Assembly: GCF_900182745.1 (NCBI RefSeq)
Contig: NZ_FXTY01000001.1
Coordinates: 496,001 to 560,000, forward strand
DNA: 64,000 bases
Origin: Shimia sagamensis
GTDB taxonomy: Bacteria > Pseudomonadota > Alphaproteobacteria > Rhodobacterales > Rhodobacteraceae
Reading direction: 5' to 3'
Shown here: piece after piece, positions 8,145-17,770 of the stretch
How positions within the stretch are numbered: the stretch's first letter is position 1
How the letters are laid out: the number at the start of each line of letters is the position of its first letter
Program-made: the position numbers and the translations under genes
Notes under the pieces: generated by a model
The model's input: the letters and a program-made list of their open reading frames with translations, nothing else
Databases searched by the model: none
Told to the model about the DNA's origin: nothing

Positions 8145-8162
8145 GAGACAAAGGTGTCTCAT
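8143..8162. promoter_or_regulatory. Palindromic operator at the TetR gene start
   Basis: ATGAGACA and TGTCTCAT are perfect 8-base arms around a 4-base spacer, at the 5' end of the tetR-like gene. Size and symmetry fit a TetR-dimer operator, implying autoregulation of the TetR-desaturase pair. Confidence 0.75.
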
Positions 8163-8257
8163 TTTTTCGCGATGTCAAGAGGTGCCCTTTGCGCAATTTT
8201 CGGGTCGCCGCGCCAAATCCAACAAACTAAGTTATTCTCCAGACAGGAGATGACCCC

Positions 8258-9103
8258 ATGAATGACATGACCGAAGGCTATCACTACAACGTCATGCGCC
8301 GCGCGATTGAGCTGATTGATCAGGGCGGCGAAAACATGTCGCTCGAAGACCTGTCCAAAGCCATGGGCATGAGTCCTGCACACTTCCAACGTCTCTTCAC
8401 CCGTTGGGCGGGCGTGTCCCCCAAACGGTTTCAGCAGTACCTGACGTTGGGCCACGCCAAAGTGCTGCTGCACGACCATTTCACCACTTTGGACACGGCC
8501 AATTCAGTTGGCCTGTCCGGTTCTGGCCGGTTGCACGACCTGTTTCTGCGCTGGGAAGCCATGAGTCCTGGCGACTACGCCAAGCGCGGCGACGGCCTGA
8601 CCATTTACTGGGGATGGTTTGACAGCCCCTTTGGTCTCTCTCTGGTCGCTGGCACCGAAAAAGGCATCTGTGGCATTGGCTTTGCCGCCGAAACCGGCGC
8701 GGAGGCCGCCATGGAAGACCTGTTCTCACGTTGGCCAAACGCGAACATGGTTGAAGACCCGCTGTTCCTGCGCCCCTGGGTGCTCGCCGCCTATCAAGCT
8801 GAGCAAGCCGACCACGACAAAGTGCCGGTCTATATGATTGGCTCCGCGCTCCAAATCAAAGTCTGGGAAGCCCTCATGCGCATTCCTTCCGGCGAAGTCA
8901 CAACTTATGCCGAAATTGCCCGCAGTATTGGCAATCCCCGTGCCGTGCGCGCCGTGGGAACTGCTGTGGGCCGCAACCCTGTCAGCTGGCTGATCCCCTG
9001 CCACCGCGCGATGCGCAAATCAGGTGGGCTTGGTGGCTACCATTGGGGCCTGCCTGTCAAACGCGCCCTTCTTGCCTACGAGTCCGCCCGCGCGGAAGCT
9101 TAA
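8258..9103 (+). CDS. AraC-HTH / methylated-DNA-protein-cysteine methyltransferase fusion (Ada-like, lacks AdaA zinc domain)
   Basis: 281-aa protein. Residues 10-105 form an AraC-type DNA-binding region (LEDLSKAMGMSPAHFQRLF), and residues 120-280 are an O6-alkylguanine-DNA alkyltransferase with the active site IPCHR (C248) after the Ogt helix region RAVRAVGTAVGRNP. E. coli Ada begins with a zinc domain that is methylated at a cysteine to switch on transcription; it is absent here. Repair activity is well supported. If the protein still regulates genes, the signal must come from another route. An AGGAG site precedes the ATG. The gene diverges from the TetR gene. Confidence 0.9.
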   Translation: MNDMTEGYHYNVMRRAIELIDQGGENMSLEDLSKAMGMSPAHFQRLFTRWAGVSPKRFQQYLTLGHAKVLLHDHFTTLDTANSVGLSGSGRLHDLFLRWEAMSPGDYAKRGDGLTIYWGWFDSPFGLSLVAGTEKGICGIGFAAETGAEAAMEDLFSRWPNANMVEDPLFLRPWVLAAYQAEQADHDKVPVYMIGSALQIKVWEALMRIPSGEVTTYAEIARSIGNPRAVRAVGTAVGRNPVSWLIPCHRAMRKSGGLGGYHWGLPVKRALLAYESARAEA

Positions 9104-9220
9104 GCTGACCTTCGGCATCAATTTGCCGATACCACGCGGCTCTTTGCTTGGGGCACACAGAAAAACCAAGTATACCAGCTTCAAAAGCCAACAAACGGCT
9201 GCAAATACTTGAGGCACGAG

Positions 9221-9874
9221 ATGAAGACACTCCCAATTTCCCTAAGCGCTGTCGCTGTTCTGGGCCTGACCGCTTGCACTGATCCGGCTTACGTGTCCGG
9301 CTCCGCAGATGACCGCGACCAATATCGCAAAACCAAAAACGGCGCGATAATTGGCGCGCTGGCAGGTGCCGGCATCGCCGCTGTCACCGATGGTGACGCT
9401 CTGATGGGCGCAGCGCTTGGCGCAGGTGCCGGGGCGATCATCGGCAACGTACTGGACAAGCAAGAGGCCGAGCTTCGTGCACAACTTGATGATGAAGTTC
9501 ACATTGAAAACACCGGTGACCGCCTGATCCTGACGCTGCCGCAGGACATCCTGTTTGACGTCGACAGCTACTCCGTCAACGCAGGCTTGCAGGATGACCT
9601 CGCCAAGGTCGCATCCAGCCTGGACAAATATCCAGATTCCACCGTGCAAATCCTCGGCCACACCGACAACACCGGCTCGGCCAGCCACAACCAAGGCCTG
9701 TCTGAGCGCCGCGCCAACGCGGTGGCCGATGTTCTGCTCACCAATGGTGTGCCGGTCAGCCGGATCGACACCATTGGCCGCGGCGAGGATCAGCCTATCG
9801 CCTCCAACCTTGATGACGCAGGCCGCCGCCAAAACCGTCGTGTGGAAATTGTGATCCTGCCCACCGCCACCTAA
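9221..9874 (+). CDS. OmpA-family outer-membrane lipoprotein
   Basis: 217-aa lipoprotein. The signal peptide ends in the lipobox LTAC with the lipidated cysteine near residue 19. A glycine/alanine-rich segment (about 40-75, GALAGAGIAAV and GAALGAGAGAIIG) resembles a glycine-zipper. The C-terminal OmpA domain (about 105-217) carries the peptidoglycan-binding pattern LGHTDNTGS, NQGLSERRANAV and GRRQNRRVEI. It likely anchors the outer membrane to the cell wall. ATG 9221 is preferred to an in-frame TTG at 9209 because GAGG lies six bases before it. It is monocistronic as far as I can see. Confidence 0.9.
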   Translation: MKTLPISLSAVAVLGLTACTDPAYVSGSADDRDQYRKTKNGAIIGALAGAGIAAVTDGDALMGAALGAGAGAIIGNVLDKQEAELRAQLDDEVHIENTGDRLILTLPQDILFDVDSYSVNAGLQDDLAKVASSLDKYPDSTVQILGHTDNTGSASHNQGLSERRANAVADVLLTNGVPVSRIDTIGRGEDQPIASNLDDAGRRQNRRVEIVILPTAT

Positions 9875-9972
9875 GGGCAGCGCGAAATCGCACAACCACT
9901 GTTTGCAAGGCGTCGCTTGATTGCGGCGCCTATTGCCTTACGTAATGAACAAGCGAACAAGGAGATTGGTCT

Positions 9973-10527
9973 ATGCCCCACAAACTGCTCGGAATCTCCG
10001 GCGCTCTGCGCGCGGACTCCACCAACAGCAAGCTTCTACGTGAGGCCGCCCGGCTTTATGGCGCAGACAGCTATGTTGAGGCCAATCTGAACATCCCGCT
10101 CTATGACGGCGATCTCGAATCCAACAGCGGTATCCCCGAGGAAGTTAAACGACTGGTTCAGCAGATTGCCGAAGCCGACGCAGTGCTGATCTCCACCCCT
10201 GAATACAACGGCGCTGTCACTGGCGTGTTGAAAAATGCTCTCGATTGGATCAGCCGTCACTGGGAAAAGCCGATGGTTGGCAAACCCGTCGCCCTAATGA
10301 GCGCCGCCGCCGGTCGCGCTGGTGGTGTGCGGGCGCAGACCATGTTGCGCAGCTGCCTTGTGGCTTTCCGTCCGCGTATCACCCTGGCACCTGAAATTGG
10401 CATCGCCGACAGTGGCAACGCCTTTGATGAAAACGGGCAACTTACAAACGAGCGTTACGCGACTTCGGTTACGACGCTGATGGCCGCGCTCAAAGCTGAC
10501 GTAGATCAGATGTCTAACAACGCCTAA
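9973..10527 (+). CDS. NAD(P)H-dependent FMN reductase family protein
   Basis: 184-aa flavodoxin-fold reductase. The phosphate-binding loop SGALRADSTNSKLL (about 9-22) and the flavin-contact motif TPEYNGAVTGVLKNALDW (about 75-92) are diagnostic of the NADPH-dependent FMN reductase family (quinone, chromate and azo reductases). It probably acts in the cytosol in two-electron quinone reduction or flavin supply; the true substrate cannot be told. AAGGAG precedes the ATG by a few bases. Its stop overlaps the stop of the convergent oxidoreductase gene. Confidence 0.88.
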   Translation: MPHKLLGISGALRADSTNSKLLREAARLYGADSYVEANLNIPLYDGDLESNSGIPEEVKRLVQQIAEADAVLISTPEYNGAVTGVLKNALDWISRHWEKPMVGKPVALMSAAAGRAGGVRAQTMLRSCLVAFRPRITLAPEIGIADSGNAFDENGQLTNERYATSVTTLMAALKADVDQMSNNA

Positions 10528-11558
10528 AGCGAAGCTTCGGGACGGAATGCCTCCGGTATCTCATCCCGACCATCCAATACCAGATCAGCCATCACCTCGC
10601 CCGCCTTTGGCCCCATGCCGAAGCCAATTTTGAAGCCACCGTTGGCAATAAATGAACCATCGCGGGTTGGATGATACCCCAACATCGGCGCGCGGCTTTT
10701 GGCACGGGGGCGCACTCCAGCCCAGCGCTCAATGACCTCTGCATCCTTCAAGACAGGCACCGCCGCATAGGCCCGCGCCAGAACATCATCCAACTGTGCA
10801 TCCGTGCTGTTCGGATCGTCAAACTCACGCTCGCTGGTGGAGCCAATCGCCACGGTGCCATCCGCATGTGGGATGATGTGCACCGCATCCGCAAACAGTT
10901 GCGGTGCGGTAGATTGATCCAGCTGCAACAACGCAGCCTGCCCCTTAACGCCACTGCCCACAGGTTTGCCGATGTCCTCGGACAACTCGAGCAAACCCTG
11001 CCACCCCGTGGCCCAAACAACTGCTCCAGCTGGCTTCCCATCAGAGACAATTTCACCGCCCTTAGCCCGCAACGCCGCCGCCAATGCCGTGCAGGCACGG
11101 CGTGGAAACATACGCCCGCTCAACGTGTCATGGATCAGCCACCCCGTCGGGCTTTCCGGTGCCCACTGGCCAAGCGTATCACGTGCCACAACTTGCCAAT
11201 GCGCCTTGCCTTGCCAAAGCTCTTTGGCGCTTTCTTCCCGCGCCTTGGCTAGCTGCAGCCCACGCTCATCTTTGACAGGTTGAATCCGTCCCGTGCGCCC
11301 ATAGCCAGCACTCACGCCACCGGCCATCTCAACCTCGGCCCACCAGCTTTCCGCCATGATAAGACTCTCAAACTGAAACGCCTTTTTTACGTTCCAGTTC
11401 TCTGGCGTATGCGGCGCCAACGCACCCACCAAACCACCGCTGGAGCCAGCACCAACACCTCCGGGATCAATCACCCGCACTTTCGCCCCCCGCTTGGCAC
11501 AGGCCCACGCCACCGAAAGCCCAAAAGCCCCCGCCCCCATCACGGTCACGTCCACCAT
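10524..11558 (-). CDS. FAD-dependent oxidoreductase (DAO family), possible MnmC oxidoreductase-domain counterpart
   Basis: 344-aa D-amino-acid-oxidase-type flavoprotein. GAGAFGLSVAWACAKRGAKV near the N-terminus binds the FAD ADP moiety. GAVVWATGWQG and the C-terminal NGGFKIGFGMGPKAGEV are also typical of the fold. ATG 11558 has GAGG seven bases upstream; a TTG at 11564 is less likely. The divergent neighbour is a stand-alone MnmD methyltransferase, and in E. coli MnmC these two domain types are fused. I therefore suggest it may process cmnm5U in tRNA, but a glycine oxidase or DadA-like amine oxidase remains possible. Confidence 0.82.
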   Translation of the reverse strand: MVDVTVMGAGAFGLSVAWACAKRGAKVRVIDPGGVGAGSSGGLVGALAPHTPENWNVKKAFQFESLIMAESWWAEVEMAGGVSAGYGRTGRIQPVKDERGLQLAKAREESAKELWQGKAHWQVVARDTLGQWAPESPTGWLIHDTLSGRMFPRRACTALAAALRAKGGEIVSDGKPAGAVVWATGWQGLLELSEDIGKPVGSGVKGQAALLQLDQSTAPQLFADAVHIIPHADGTVAIGSTSEREFDDPNSTDAQLDDVLARAYAAVPVLKDAEVIERWAGVRPRAKSRAPMLGYHPTRDGSFIANGGFKIGFGMGPKAGEVMADLVLDGRDEIPEAFRPEASL

Positions 11559-11614
11559 TGCCAATCCTCTTTTTTGTGCTCAAATGCGCTGTCACATCCA
11601 TAAGGCAAAGCGAC

Positions 11615-12292
11615 ATGAGCGACCAGCACGCGGATCTCGATTGGCGAGACAACGCCATTCCGGTCTCCACCCGGTTTGATGACCCGTATTTCAGCCTCGA
11701 TAACGGGCTGGCCGAAACGCGCCATGTGTTTCTGGACGGCAACCAATTGCCTACACGCTTTGCCCCCGGCTTTCACATTGCCGAACTCGGCTTTGGCACC
11801 GGCCTCAACCTGCTGACAGCCTGGAAGGCCTGGCACGAGAGCGGCCAAACCGCGCCACTGAGCTTCACCACTTTTGAAGCCTTTCCAATGAGCGCGGACG
11901 AAATGCAAAAAGCCCTCGCCGCTTTCCCTGAGTTAAGCGAATACGCCACCCGCTTGGTCACGGCCTATGCCGAAGACCAAACACTCACAACGCTCGACGG
12001 CATTCACGCCCACGTGGTGATAGGCGACGCGCGTCAGACCCTTACAGCGCAGAGCTTTGAAGCAGACGCATGGTTCCTTGACGGCTTCTCCCCGGCCAAA
12101 AACCCCCAACTCTGGGATACAGACCTGATGGCGCAGGTTGGCGCTCACACCAAATCAGGCGGCACCGCCGCAACCTACACCGCCGCGGGCTTTGTGCGCC
12201 GCAATCTGGAAGCCGCAGGCTTCACCGTCACCCGCACCCCGGGGTTTGGCCGTAAACGCCATATGACCCAATGTGAAAAGCCCGCCGCATGA
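11615..12292 (+). CDS. mnmD: tRNA 5-methylaminomethyl-2-thiouridine methyltransferase (MnmD, stand-alone)
   Basis: 225-aa SAM-dependent methyltransferase of the DUF752/MnmC N-domain family, which adds the last methyl of mnm5(s2)U at the tRNA wobble position. The SAM loop AELGFGTGLNLL (about residues 52-63) and the motif DAWFLDGFSPAKNPQLW are hallmarks. In gammaproteobacteria this domain is fused to an FAD oxidoreductase; here it is separate, with a flavoprotein gene divergent upstream. I choose ATG 11615 because the upstream TTG frame would run into the divergent gene start. Its stop overlaps the next start as ATGA. Confidence 0.88.
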   Translation: MSDQHADLDWRDNAIPVSTRFDDPYFSLDNGLAETRHVFLDGNQLPTRFAPGFHIAELGFGTGLNLLTAWKAWHESGQTAPLSFTTFEAFPMSADEMQKALAAFPELSEYATRLVTAYAEDQTLTTLDGIHAHVVIGDARQTLTAQSFEADAWFLDGFSPAKNPQLWDTDLMAQVGAHTKSGGTAATYTAAGFVRRNLEAAGFTVTRTPGFGRKRHMTQCEKPAA

Positions 12293-13155
12293 CTGAGCCC
12301 AACAACCGCCTCGGCATCCTTCTGATGTCGCTCACCACGCTGGTCTTTGCACTGCAAGACGGCATCTCCCGCCACTTGGCGAGCGAGTACAACACCTACC
12401 TCGTGGTGATGATCCGCTACTGGTTCTTTGCTCTCTTTGTCATCGCGCTGTCCTCCCGCCAACCCGGCGGCATCAAAGCCGTCGCCCGCACAAAGTTCCC
12501 GCTTTTGCAAATTGGGCGCGGCGCTCTTCTGGCATTGGAAATCTGCGTGACCGTGGTGGCATTCACCCTGCTGGGCCTCACTGAAACACACGCCATCTTC
12601 ATTTGCTATCCGCTGATGATCGCTGCGCTCTCCGGCCCTGTCTTAGGCGAGCGAGTCGGCTGGCGGCGTTGGTCCGCCATCGGCGTTGGGGCCATTGGCG
12701 TGCTGATCATCCTGCAACCCGGCTCCGGTGTCTTCAGCCCCGCCGCCATTGTGCCCCTTGTTGGCGCACTGATGTTTGCCGTCTACGGCCTGATGACTCG
12801 CTATGTCGCGCGCGGAGACACCTCACAAACCAGCTTCTTTTACACCGGCGTCATTGGCTGCGTTGTCATGACAGCCATTGGTATTTTCTACTGGGAGCCA
12901 ATTTCAGGCAGCAACTGGATTTGGATGAGTATCCTGTGCTGCACCGGCGTCTTTGGTCACTGGCTTTTGATCCGCACTTATGAAGTTGCCGAAGCCAGCG
13001 CCGTGCAGCCTTTTGCCTACCTACAACTGCCTTTCGCCGCCGCGCTTGGCATGGCCGCGTTTGGGGAAACCCTGCGCACAAACGTCGCCATTGGCGCGGC
13101 AATTGTATTGGGGGCTGGCCTGTTCACTTGGTGGCGCGAGCGCCAATCGGCCTGA
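12289..13155 (+). CDS. DMT-superfamily (EamA) transporter
   Basis: 288-aa inner-membrane carrier with about ten hydrophobic helices arranged as two EamA repeats. Motifs such as ETHAIFICYPLMIAALSGPVLGER in the first half and EASAVQPFAYLQLPFAAALG in the second fit the drug/metabolite exporter family. It probably exports amino acids, nucleosides or other metabolites; the substrate cannot be inferred. Its ATG overlaps the mnmD stop by the ATGA arrangement, so the two are co-transcribed. It ends one base from the convergent transglycosylase stop. Confidence 0.88.
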   Translation: MTEPNNRLGILLMSLTTLVFALQDGISRHLASEYNTYLVVMIRYWFFALFVIALSSRQPGGIKAVARTKFPLLQIGRGALLALEICVTVVAFTLLGLTETHAIFICYPLMIAALSGPVLGERVGWRRWSAIGVGAIGVLIILQPGSGVFSPAAIVPLVGALMFAVYGLMTRYVARGDTSQTSFFYTGVIGCVVMTAIGIFYWEPISGSNWIWMSILCCTGVFGHWLLIRTYEVAEASAVQPFAYLQLPFAAALGMAAFGETLRTNVAIGAAIVLGAGLFTWWRERQSA

Positions 13156-13156
13156 C

Positions 13157-15118
13157 TCACCGACGAACTTTAATGGTGCCCCCGGTAATCTCTTGACCAA
13201 ACGACACCGGATGCGGATCTTTGCCCAACCGTGCGCGATAGACTGGCAGGCTCTCGGACACCCGCATCACGTAGTTGCGGGTTTCATTAAACGGGATCAT
13301 CTCAATCCAATCAATCATCGCCTCCACAGAGCCCCCGCGCGGATCTCCATTGCTGGCCATCCACCGCGTAGGACGGTGCGGACCTGCATTGTAGCCCGCC
13401 GAAATCATGATGATGTTGCCATCAAACTTTTCCGCCAACCCAGCCAGATACGCACTGCCCAACCGCGCATTGTAGCCCGGATCAGAGGTCAGGTTGCCCA
13501 GCACATAAATCTCGCCAATCTCCGCCGACACATCCCGCGCCGTGCCCGGCATCAACTGCATCAACCCACGCGCACCGGCATGGCTCACCACCACTGGGTC
13601 AAATTCACTCTCCCGCCGCGCAATTGCCAAAGACAGCTCATCCGCCACCGGCAGTTTCTGATCCACCAGCGGATGCAGCGGGTAATACGGCCCCGGCAGG
13701 GTCACGCCCATGCGCACCATTTGTTTGCCCAGCATCACCGCAATATGCGGTTGCCCCAAGTCCAGCGCCATTTGCCCCATCTGTCCTAATCCAGTGCGAT
13801 CCTGCGTCTCACTCAAATGCACCCAAAACCGCTCCGCCAGGCTCAGCTCACCCGCCGCCAACAAGGCCCGCGCCGCCTTGTGCACACTTGATGTGGTCCA
13901 GCTGGCCTTCTGCCAATCCGGGAACCGCTCTTGGCCGGACAACGCCGGATCATGCGCAATCCCGGCTTTCTCCGCCGCCAACAAACCGTAGAAACTGGTC
14001 TGATGCGCACCGCCCGCCACATAAGCCTGCTGCGCCGTGGCTGTTTCCCCCATCGCCTCATAGGCGCGGCCCATCCAATAGCCCGCACGACCCAATGAAA
14101 TTGGTGTTTCCACCGACTGGGCAAAGTTCAGGAAGTGCGCCGCAGCCTCCTCCGGTCGGTCCAGAAACCGCAACGCCAGATAGCCCGCCAGCCACTCACA
14201 ATCGGAATAGGCATATCCCGCCTCGGGCGTCAGCTTATGGGTCGCAGCCAGAGCATAAGCTGTCTTGTAATTCCCCGCCCGCATCTGGTTGCGGATCAAC
14301 GAGCGCCGCCTTGGGGCCCATTCCTCAGGCTCGCCCAAGGTGCCCGCTTTGCTGCGCGCCAAAATCAGCTCAATTGCGCTGTCGTTCCGGTCTTTACGAT
14401 GCCGCCAAACAAACCGCTCATGTGCCAGCCCCGGATCATCCTGCAAACTGTCCGGCACCGCCGCAATCAACCCGTCCACACCCTTGGCCATGGCCCGCAG
14501 CCCAAGCCGCGCCTTGGCCAACGCCACCCAGCCTTCTGGCACTTGGGCGTACATCGCCTCGGAATTCGACGTCCAATTCTTCCACACCATCGCATCCAAC
14601 CGCGCGGTGTGATGCGGCTTCAGCAAATCGCCGTAACGCGCCAAATAATCAGCTTTGGTGGTGCTGTTCATCGCCATGGTGCGCCAGGCTTCCACAATCG
14701 TGGCCTGCGCCGCGCCGTCCTCGCCCGCCTGCGTCAGAACTTTGGCCTGCGCCAACGCCCCTTCGGCGGTCTGCGCCGGACCATGCACAAAGAACGACAG
14801 CGCCATCTCGTAGCTCACGTCCTCAAACGCCGCCTCCGACTGTTTGCGCAAATACGGCAAACCGGGCCAATCACCGCGACGGTCCAAAAACGCCAAAACT
14901 TGATCCGCTGATCCTTCACCCGCGCGCAGCCGGTGCCACTCCACAATATCACGGGTCACCTGATCGGTCTCGCGCACCGCCTTGGCCGCGCCATCCCAAT
15001 CCTTGGCACGAACAGACGTCATCGCGGACCGGAGCTCATCGCGAAACTGTGCATTTGCGGGAACAGCGACCAGCAAGGCCACAAACAGAGTCAGAAAAAG
15101 ACGCAACATGGCTTGCAT
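13157..15118 (-). CDS. Soluble lytic murein transglycosylase (Slt family)
   Basis: 653-aa periplasmic enzyme that cleaves peptidoglycan with formation of 1,6-anhydro muramic acid. A signal peptide (FLTLFVALLVAVPANAQ) is followed by a long helical superhelix of TPR-like repeats (about 40-470). The C-terminal GH23 domain shows AIARRESEFDP with the catalytic glutamate, AGARGLMQLMPGTA and SAGYNAGPHRPTRW. ATG 15118 (MQAMLRLF) has AGGA just upstream; ATG 15109 is an alternative. The length fits E. coli Slt70. It diverges from dapA. Confidence 0.9.
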   Translation of the reverse strand: MQAMLRLFLTLFVALLVAVPANAQFRDELRSAMTSVRAKDWDGAAKAVRETDQVTRDIVEWHRLRAGEGSADQVLAFLDRRGDWPGLPYLRKQSEAAFEDVSYEMALSFFVHGPAQTAEGALAQAKVLTQAGEDGAAQATIVEAWRTMAMNSTTKADYLARYGDLLKPHHTARLDAMVWKNWTSNSEAMYAQVPEGWVALAKARLGLRAMAKGVDGLIAAVPDSLQDDPGLAHERFVWRHRKDRNDSAIELILARSKAGTLGEPEEWAPRRRSLIRNQMRAGNYKTAYALAATHKLTPEAGYAYSDCEWLAGYLALRFLDRPEEAAAHFLNFAQSVETPISLGRAGYWMGRAYEAMGETATAQQAYVAGGAHQTSFYGLLAAEKAGIAHDPALSGQERFPDWQKASWTTSSVHKAARALLAAGELSLAERFWVHLSETQDRTGLGQMGQMALDLGQPHIAVMLGKQMVRMGVTLPGPYYPLHPLVDQKLPVADELSLAIARRESEFDPVVVSHAGARGLMQLMPGTARDVSAEIGEIYVLGNLTSDPGYNARLGSAYLAGLAEKFDGNIIMISAGYNAGPHRPTRWMASNGDPRGGSVEAMIDWIEMIPFNETRNYVMRVSESLPVYRARLGKDPHPVSFGQEITGGTIKVRR

Positions 15119-15272
15119 TTTCCTATGCCAGACAGGATAGAACCCGCAAGATACGCCGCGCACCCGATGGCCTCAACTCACAATCTTGGCAAGTGGGCAA
15201 CTTCCCGCTAGGGTCCGCGCGGTTCAACGATACGGGCAATTCTGCCCAGCTACGCATAAAAAGGAGCGTGCC

Positions 15273-16145
15273 ATGTTCAAAGGGTCATACCCCGCACTCA
15301 TCACGCCGTTTACGAACGGCGAGCTGGATTTGGAAACGCTCAAAAAGATCGTCGAGTGGCACATTGGTGAAGGCACCAATGGCTTTGTGCCTGTGGGCAC
15401 CACCGGTGAAAGCCCAACGCTGAGCCACGAAGAGCACGAAACTATGGTGAGCGAAGTGGTGAAAGCCGCCGCTGGCCGCGTGCCGGTGATCGCAGGCGCA
15501 GGCTCCAACAACACACTGGAAGCCATCCGTTTTGCCCAGCACGCCGAAAAAGTTGGCGCAGACGGCATACTCGTGGTGACGCCGTACTACAACAAGCCAA
15601 CCCAACGTGGCCTGATTGCACATTTCACCGCTGTGCATGACTGCTGTGAGCTGCCGATCATCATCTACAACATCCCAGGCCGTTCGGTGGTCGACATGAC
15701 ACCAGAGACCATGGGGGAGCTGGCCAAACTGCCACGTATTGTGGGCGTGAAAGACGCGACTGGCGATCTGGCCCGCCCAAGCCAACAGCGCGCCTCCTGC
15801 GGCCCTGATTTCATTCAGATGTCCGGCGAAGACGCCACCGCACTTGGCTTCAACGCACACGGCGGCGTGGGTTGCATCTCTGTGACCGCAAACGTCGCGC
15901 CAAAACTCTGTGCTGAATTCCAGGCGGCCACACTGGCTGGCGACTACGCCAAAGCGCTGGAGTATCAGGACAAATTGATGCCACTGCACGAAGCCATCTT
16001 TGTGGAGCCGGGTCTGGTTGGCGCGAAATACGCCATGTCCCGTCTGGGCATGTGCAACGAAGAAGTGCGCTTGCCACTGACCGGCCTGACCGACGCAACC
16101 AAGGCACAGATCGACGCCGCCATGGCGCACGCGGGTCTGCTCTAA
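15273..16145 (+). CDS. dapA: 4-hydroxy-tetrahydrodipicolinate synthase (DapA)
   Basis: 290-aa cytosolic enzyme condensing pyruvate with aspartate semialdehyde, the first committed step to diaminopimelate and lysine. Active-site residues are in place one position before the E. coli numbers: K160 in GVKDATGD, Y132 in IYNIPGRS, R137 in the same motif, and T43/T44 in GTTGE. R137 distinguishes it from the NanA copy at 3091. AAGGAG lies six bases before the chosen ATG. It is followed by a clear terminator and appears monocistronic. Confidence 0.95.
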   Translation: MFKGSYPALITPFTNGELDLETLKKIVEWHIGEGTNGFVPVGTTGESPTLSHEEHETMVSEVVKAAAGRVPVIAGAGSNNTLEAIRFAQHAEKVGADGILVVTPYYNKPTQRGLIAHFTAVHDCCELPIIIYNIPGRSVVDMTPETMGELAKLPRIVGVKDATGDLARPSQQRASCGPDFIQMSGEDATALGFNAHGGVGCISVTANVAPKLCAEFQAATLAGDYAKALEYQDKLMPLHEAIFVEPGLVGAKYAMSRLGMCNEEVRLPLTGLTDATKAQIDAAMAHAGLL

Positions 16146-16180
16146 GACAGCACTACTTCTGAGATCTATGTCTCAAAAAG

Positions 16181-16205
16181 AAAGGCGCCCACTGGGCGCC
16201 TTTTT
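16181..16205 (+). terminator. Rho-independent terminator of dapA
   Basis: AAAGGCGCCC (16181-16190) pairs with GGGCGCCTTT (16194-16203) across a 3-base loop and runs into a T tract, about 35 bases after the dapA stop. Confidence 0.9.
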
Positions 16206-16231
16206 CATGTCCTGCAGGATTAGAAAAGCGC

Positions 16232-17770
16232 TTAGCTCCACATCACAAAACCCACAGCCAAAGTCGCAACGACACCACAAACAGCGCCCAATCCGACGCC
16301 GGTCACCACCCAAGGCCACACAGCCCGTTTGGCCTCCGGCTTATCCTCAGACTGCGCAATCAGCGCTGCCTCCACCATCGCCGGCAATCGCGGCCCAAAG
16401 CGCGACAGCACCCGTGCTGTTTTAGCCAAGTCGCTCAGCATAGCTCGCGGCCCAATGCTCTCCTTGATGTAATCAGACACCACCGGCTTCGCCACGTCCC
16501 AGATGTTCACACGCGGGTCCAACGACCGCGCCACACCCTCAACCACCACCATGGTGCGCTGTAGCAAAATCAACTCGGTGCGAGTCCCCATGCCAAAACG
16601 CTCGGTCACTTCAAACAGGTAGCTCAACAACCGCCCCATCGAAATCCGCGTGGCATCCATGCCAAAGATCGGCTCACCCACTGCCCGTAACGCCCGCGCA
16701 AACTCGTCCACATCCTGATCCGCAGGCACATACCCCGCTTCAAAATGCACCTCAGCCACACGTTTGTAGTCCCGCTGAATGAAGCCGTAGAGAATTTCCG
16801 CATAGACCCGGCGGGTGTACTCATCGATGTAGCCCATGATGCCAAAATCATAGACAATGATATCCCCGTTTGCGGCAACCTTCATGTTGCCTTGGTGCAT
16901 GTCCGCGTGAAAATACCCGTCCCGCAGTGCATGGTTCAGGAACAGCTCCAAAATCCGACTGCCCAAGGCATGACGATCATGTCCCGCCGCATCCAACGCA
17001 TCGTTGTCGCCAATGGGTGCGCCTTCGGCCCAGCCCAACGTCATCACCCGCCGTGCGGAATGTTCCCACTGAATGGCGGGCACCTGATATCCGGGATCAT
17101 CTGCCGAGTTCGCAGCATATTCACTGGCATTTGCACTCTCAAGGCGCAGATCCAGCTCCGACGTCACGCCGCGGTCAAAATGCTCAATCACATCCCGCGG
17201 CCGCAACCGCCGTGACCCAGGTGACAAGAGCTCGATGGTGTTGGCGGCAAAATAGAAGGCATCAATATCTTTGCGAAACGCCTTTTCAATCCCGGGTCGC
17301 AGGATTTTCACCGCAACCTCTTCACCGGTTTCCCGCAACCGCGCCCGGTGCACTTGCGCAATCGACGCCGCCGCAACCGGCTCTGAAAATTCAGAGAAAA
17401 TCTGATCCACAGGCTGACCAAGCTCAGACTCAACCTCTGCCTTAGCGGTGGCCAGATCAAACGGCGGCAGCTTGTCTTGAAGAACCCGCAGCTCTCCAGC
17501 CAAATCGCCGCCCACAACATCCGGACGGGTCGACAACACTTGGCCAAACTTGATGTAAGCAGGCCCCAAGGCCGTCAACGCACGTGGCAAAGGAGGTGCC
17601 TCGGCATCCCCCTTGTAGCCCAACCACTGAAATGGCCAGACCAGCCCGCGCAGTACCACGCGGACCAAAGTTGGCGCTTCAAACGCATCCATCACCACAT
17701 TCATGGCGCCGGTGCGCTCCAAGGTGGCACCGGTCCGGATCAGACGGATGATATTGTGGGGACCTCTCAC
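16232..17770 (-). CDS. ubiB: UbiB, ABC1/ADCK-type kinase-like protein for ubiquinone synthesis
   Basis: 512-aa atypical kinase needed for ubiquinone biosynthesis and for maintenance of its membrane enzyme complex. The KxGQ signature ([13 protein letters not shown], about 73-85), the alanine-rich loop [13 protein letters not shown], catalytic-like HADMHQGN and metal-binding YDFGIMG are all present. Two hydrophobic helices at the C-terminus (about 470-512) anchor it in the membrane. GTG 17770 overlaps the ubiE stop as GTGA and is my preferred start; a TTG nine bases earlier is open. It forms an operon with ubiE. Confidence 0.93.
   Translation of the reverse strand: MRGPHNIIRLIRTGATLERTGAMNVVMDAFEAPTLVRVVLRGLVWPFQWLGYKGDAEAPPLPRALTALGPAYIKFGQVLSTRPDVVGGDLAGELRVLQDKLPPFDLATAKAEVESELGQPVDQIFSEFSEPVAAASIAQVHRARLRETGEEVAVKILRPGIEKAFRKDIDAFYFAANTIELLSPGSRRLRPRDVIEHFDRGVTSELDLRLESANASEYAANSADDPGYQVPAIQWEHSARRVMTLGWAEGAPIGDNDALDAAGHDRHALGSRILELFLNHALRDGYFHADMHQGNMKVAANGDIIVYDFGIMGYIDEYTRRVYAEILYGFIQRDYKRVAEVHFEAGYVPADQDVDEFARALRAVGEPIFGMDATRISMGRLLSYLFEVTERFGMGTRTELILLQRTMVVVEGVARSLDPRVNIWDVAKPVVSDYIKESIGPRAMLSDLAKTARVLSRFGPRLPAMVEAALIAQSEDKPEAKRAVWPWVVTGVGLGAVCGVVATLAVGFVMWS

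Noticed and set aside
13624-15423. 599-codon plus-strand frame across the transglycosylase gene and into dapA
   Set aside because: The composition is Pro/Ser/Ala/Arg-rich with no domain, and it is antisense to a clear Slt gene and overlaps dapA in another frame.
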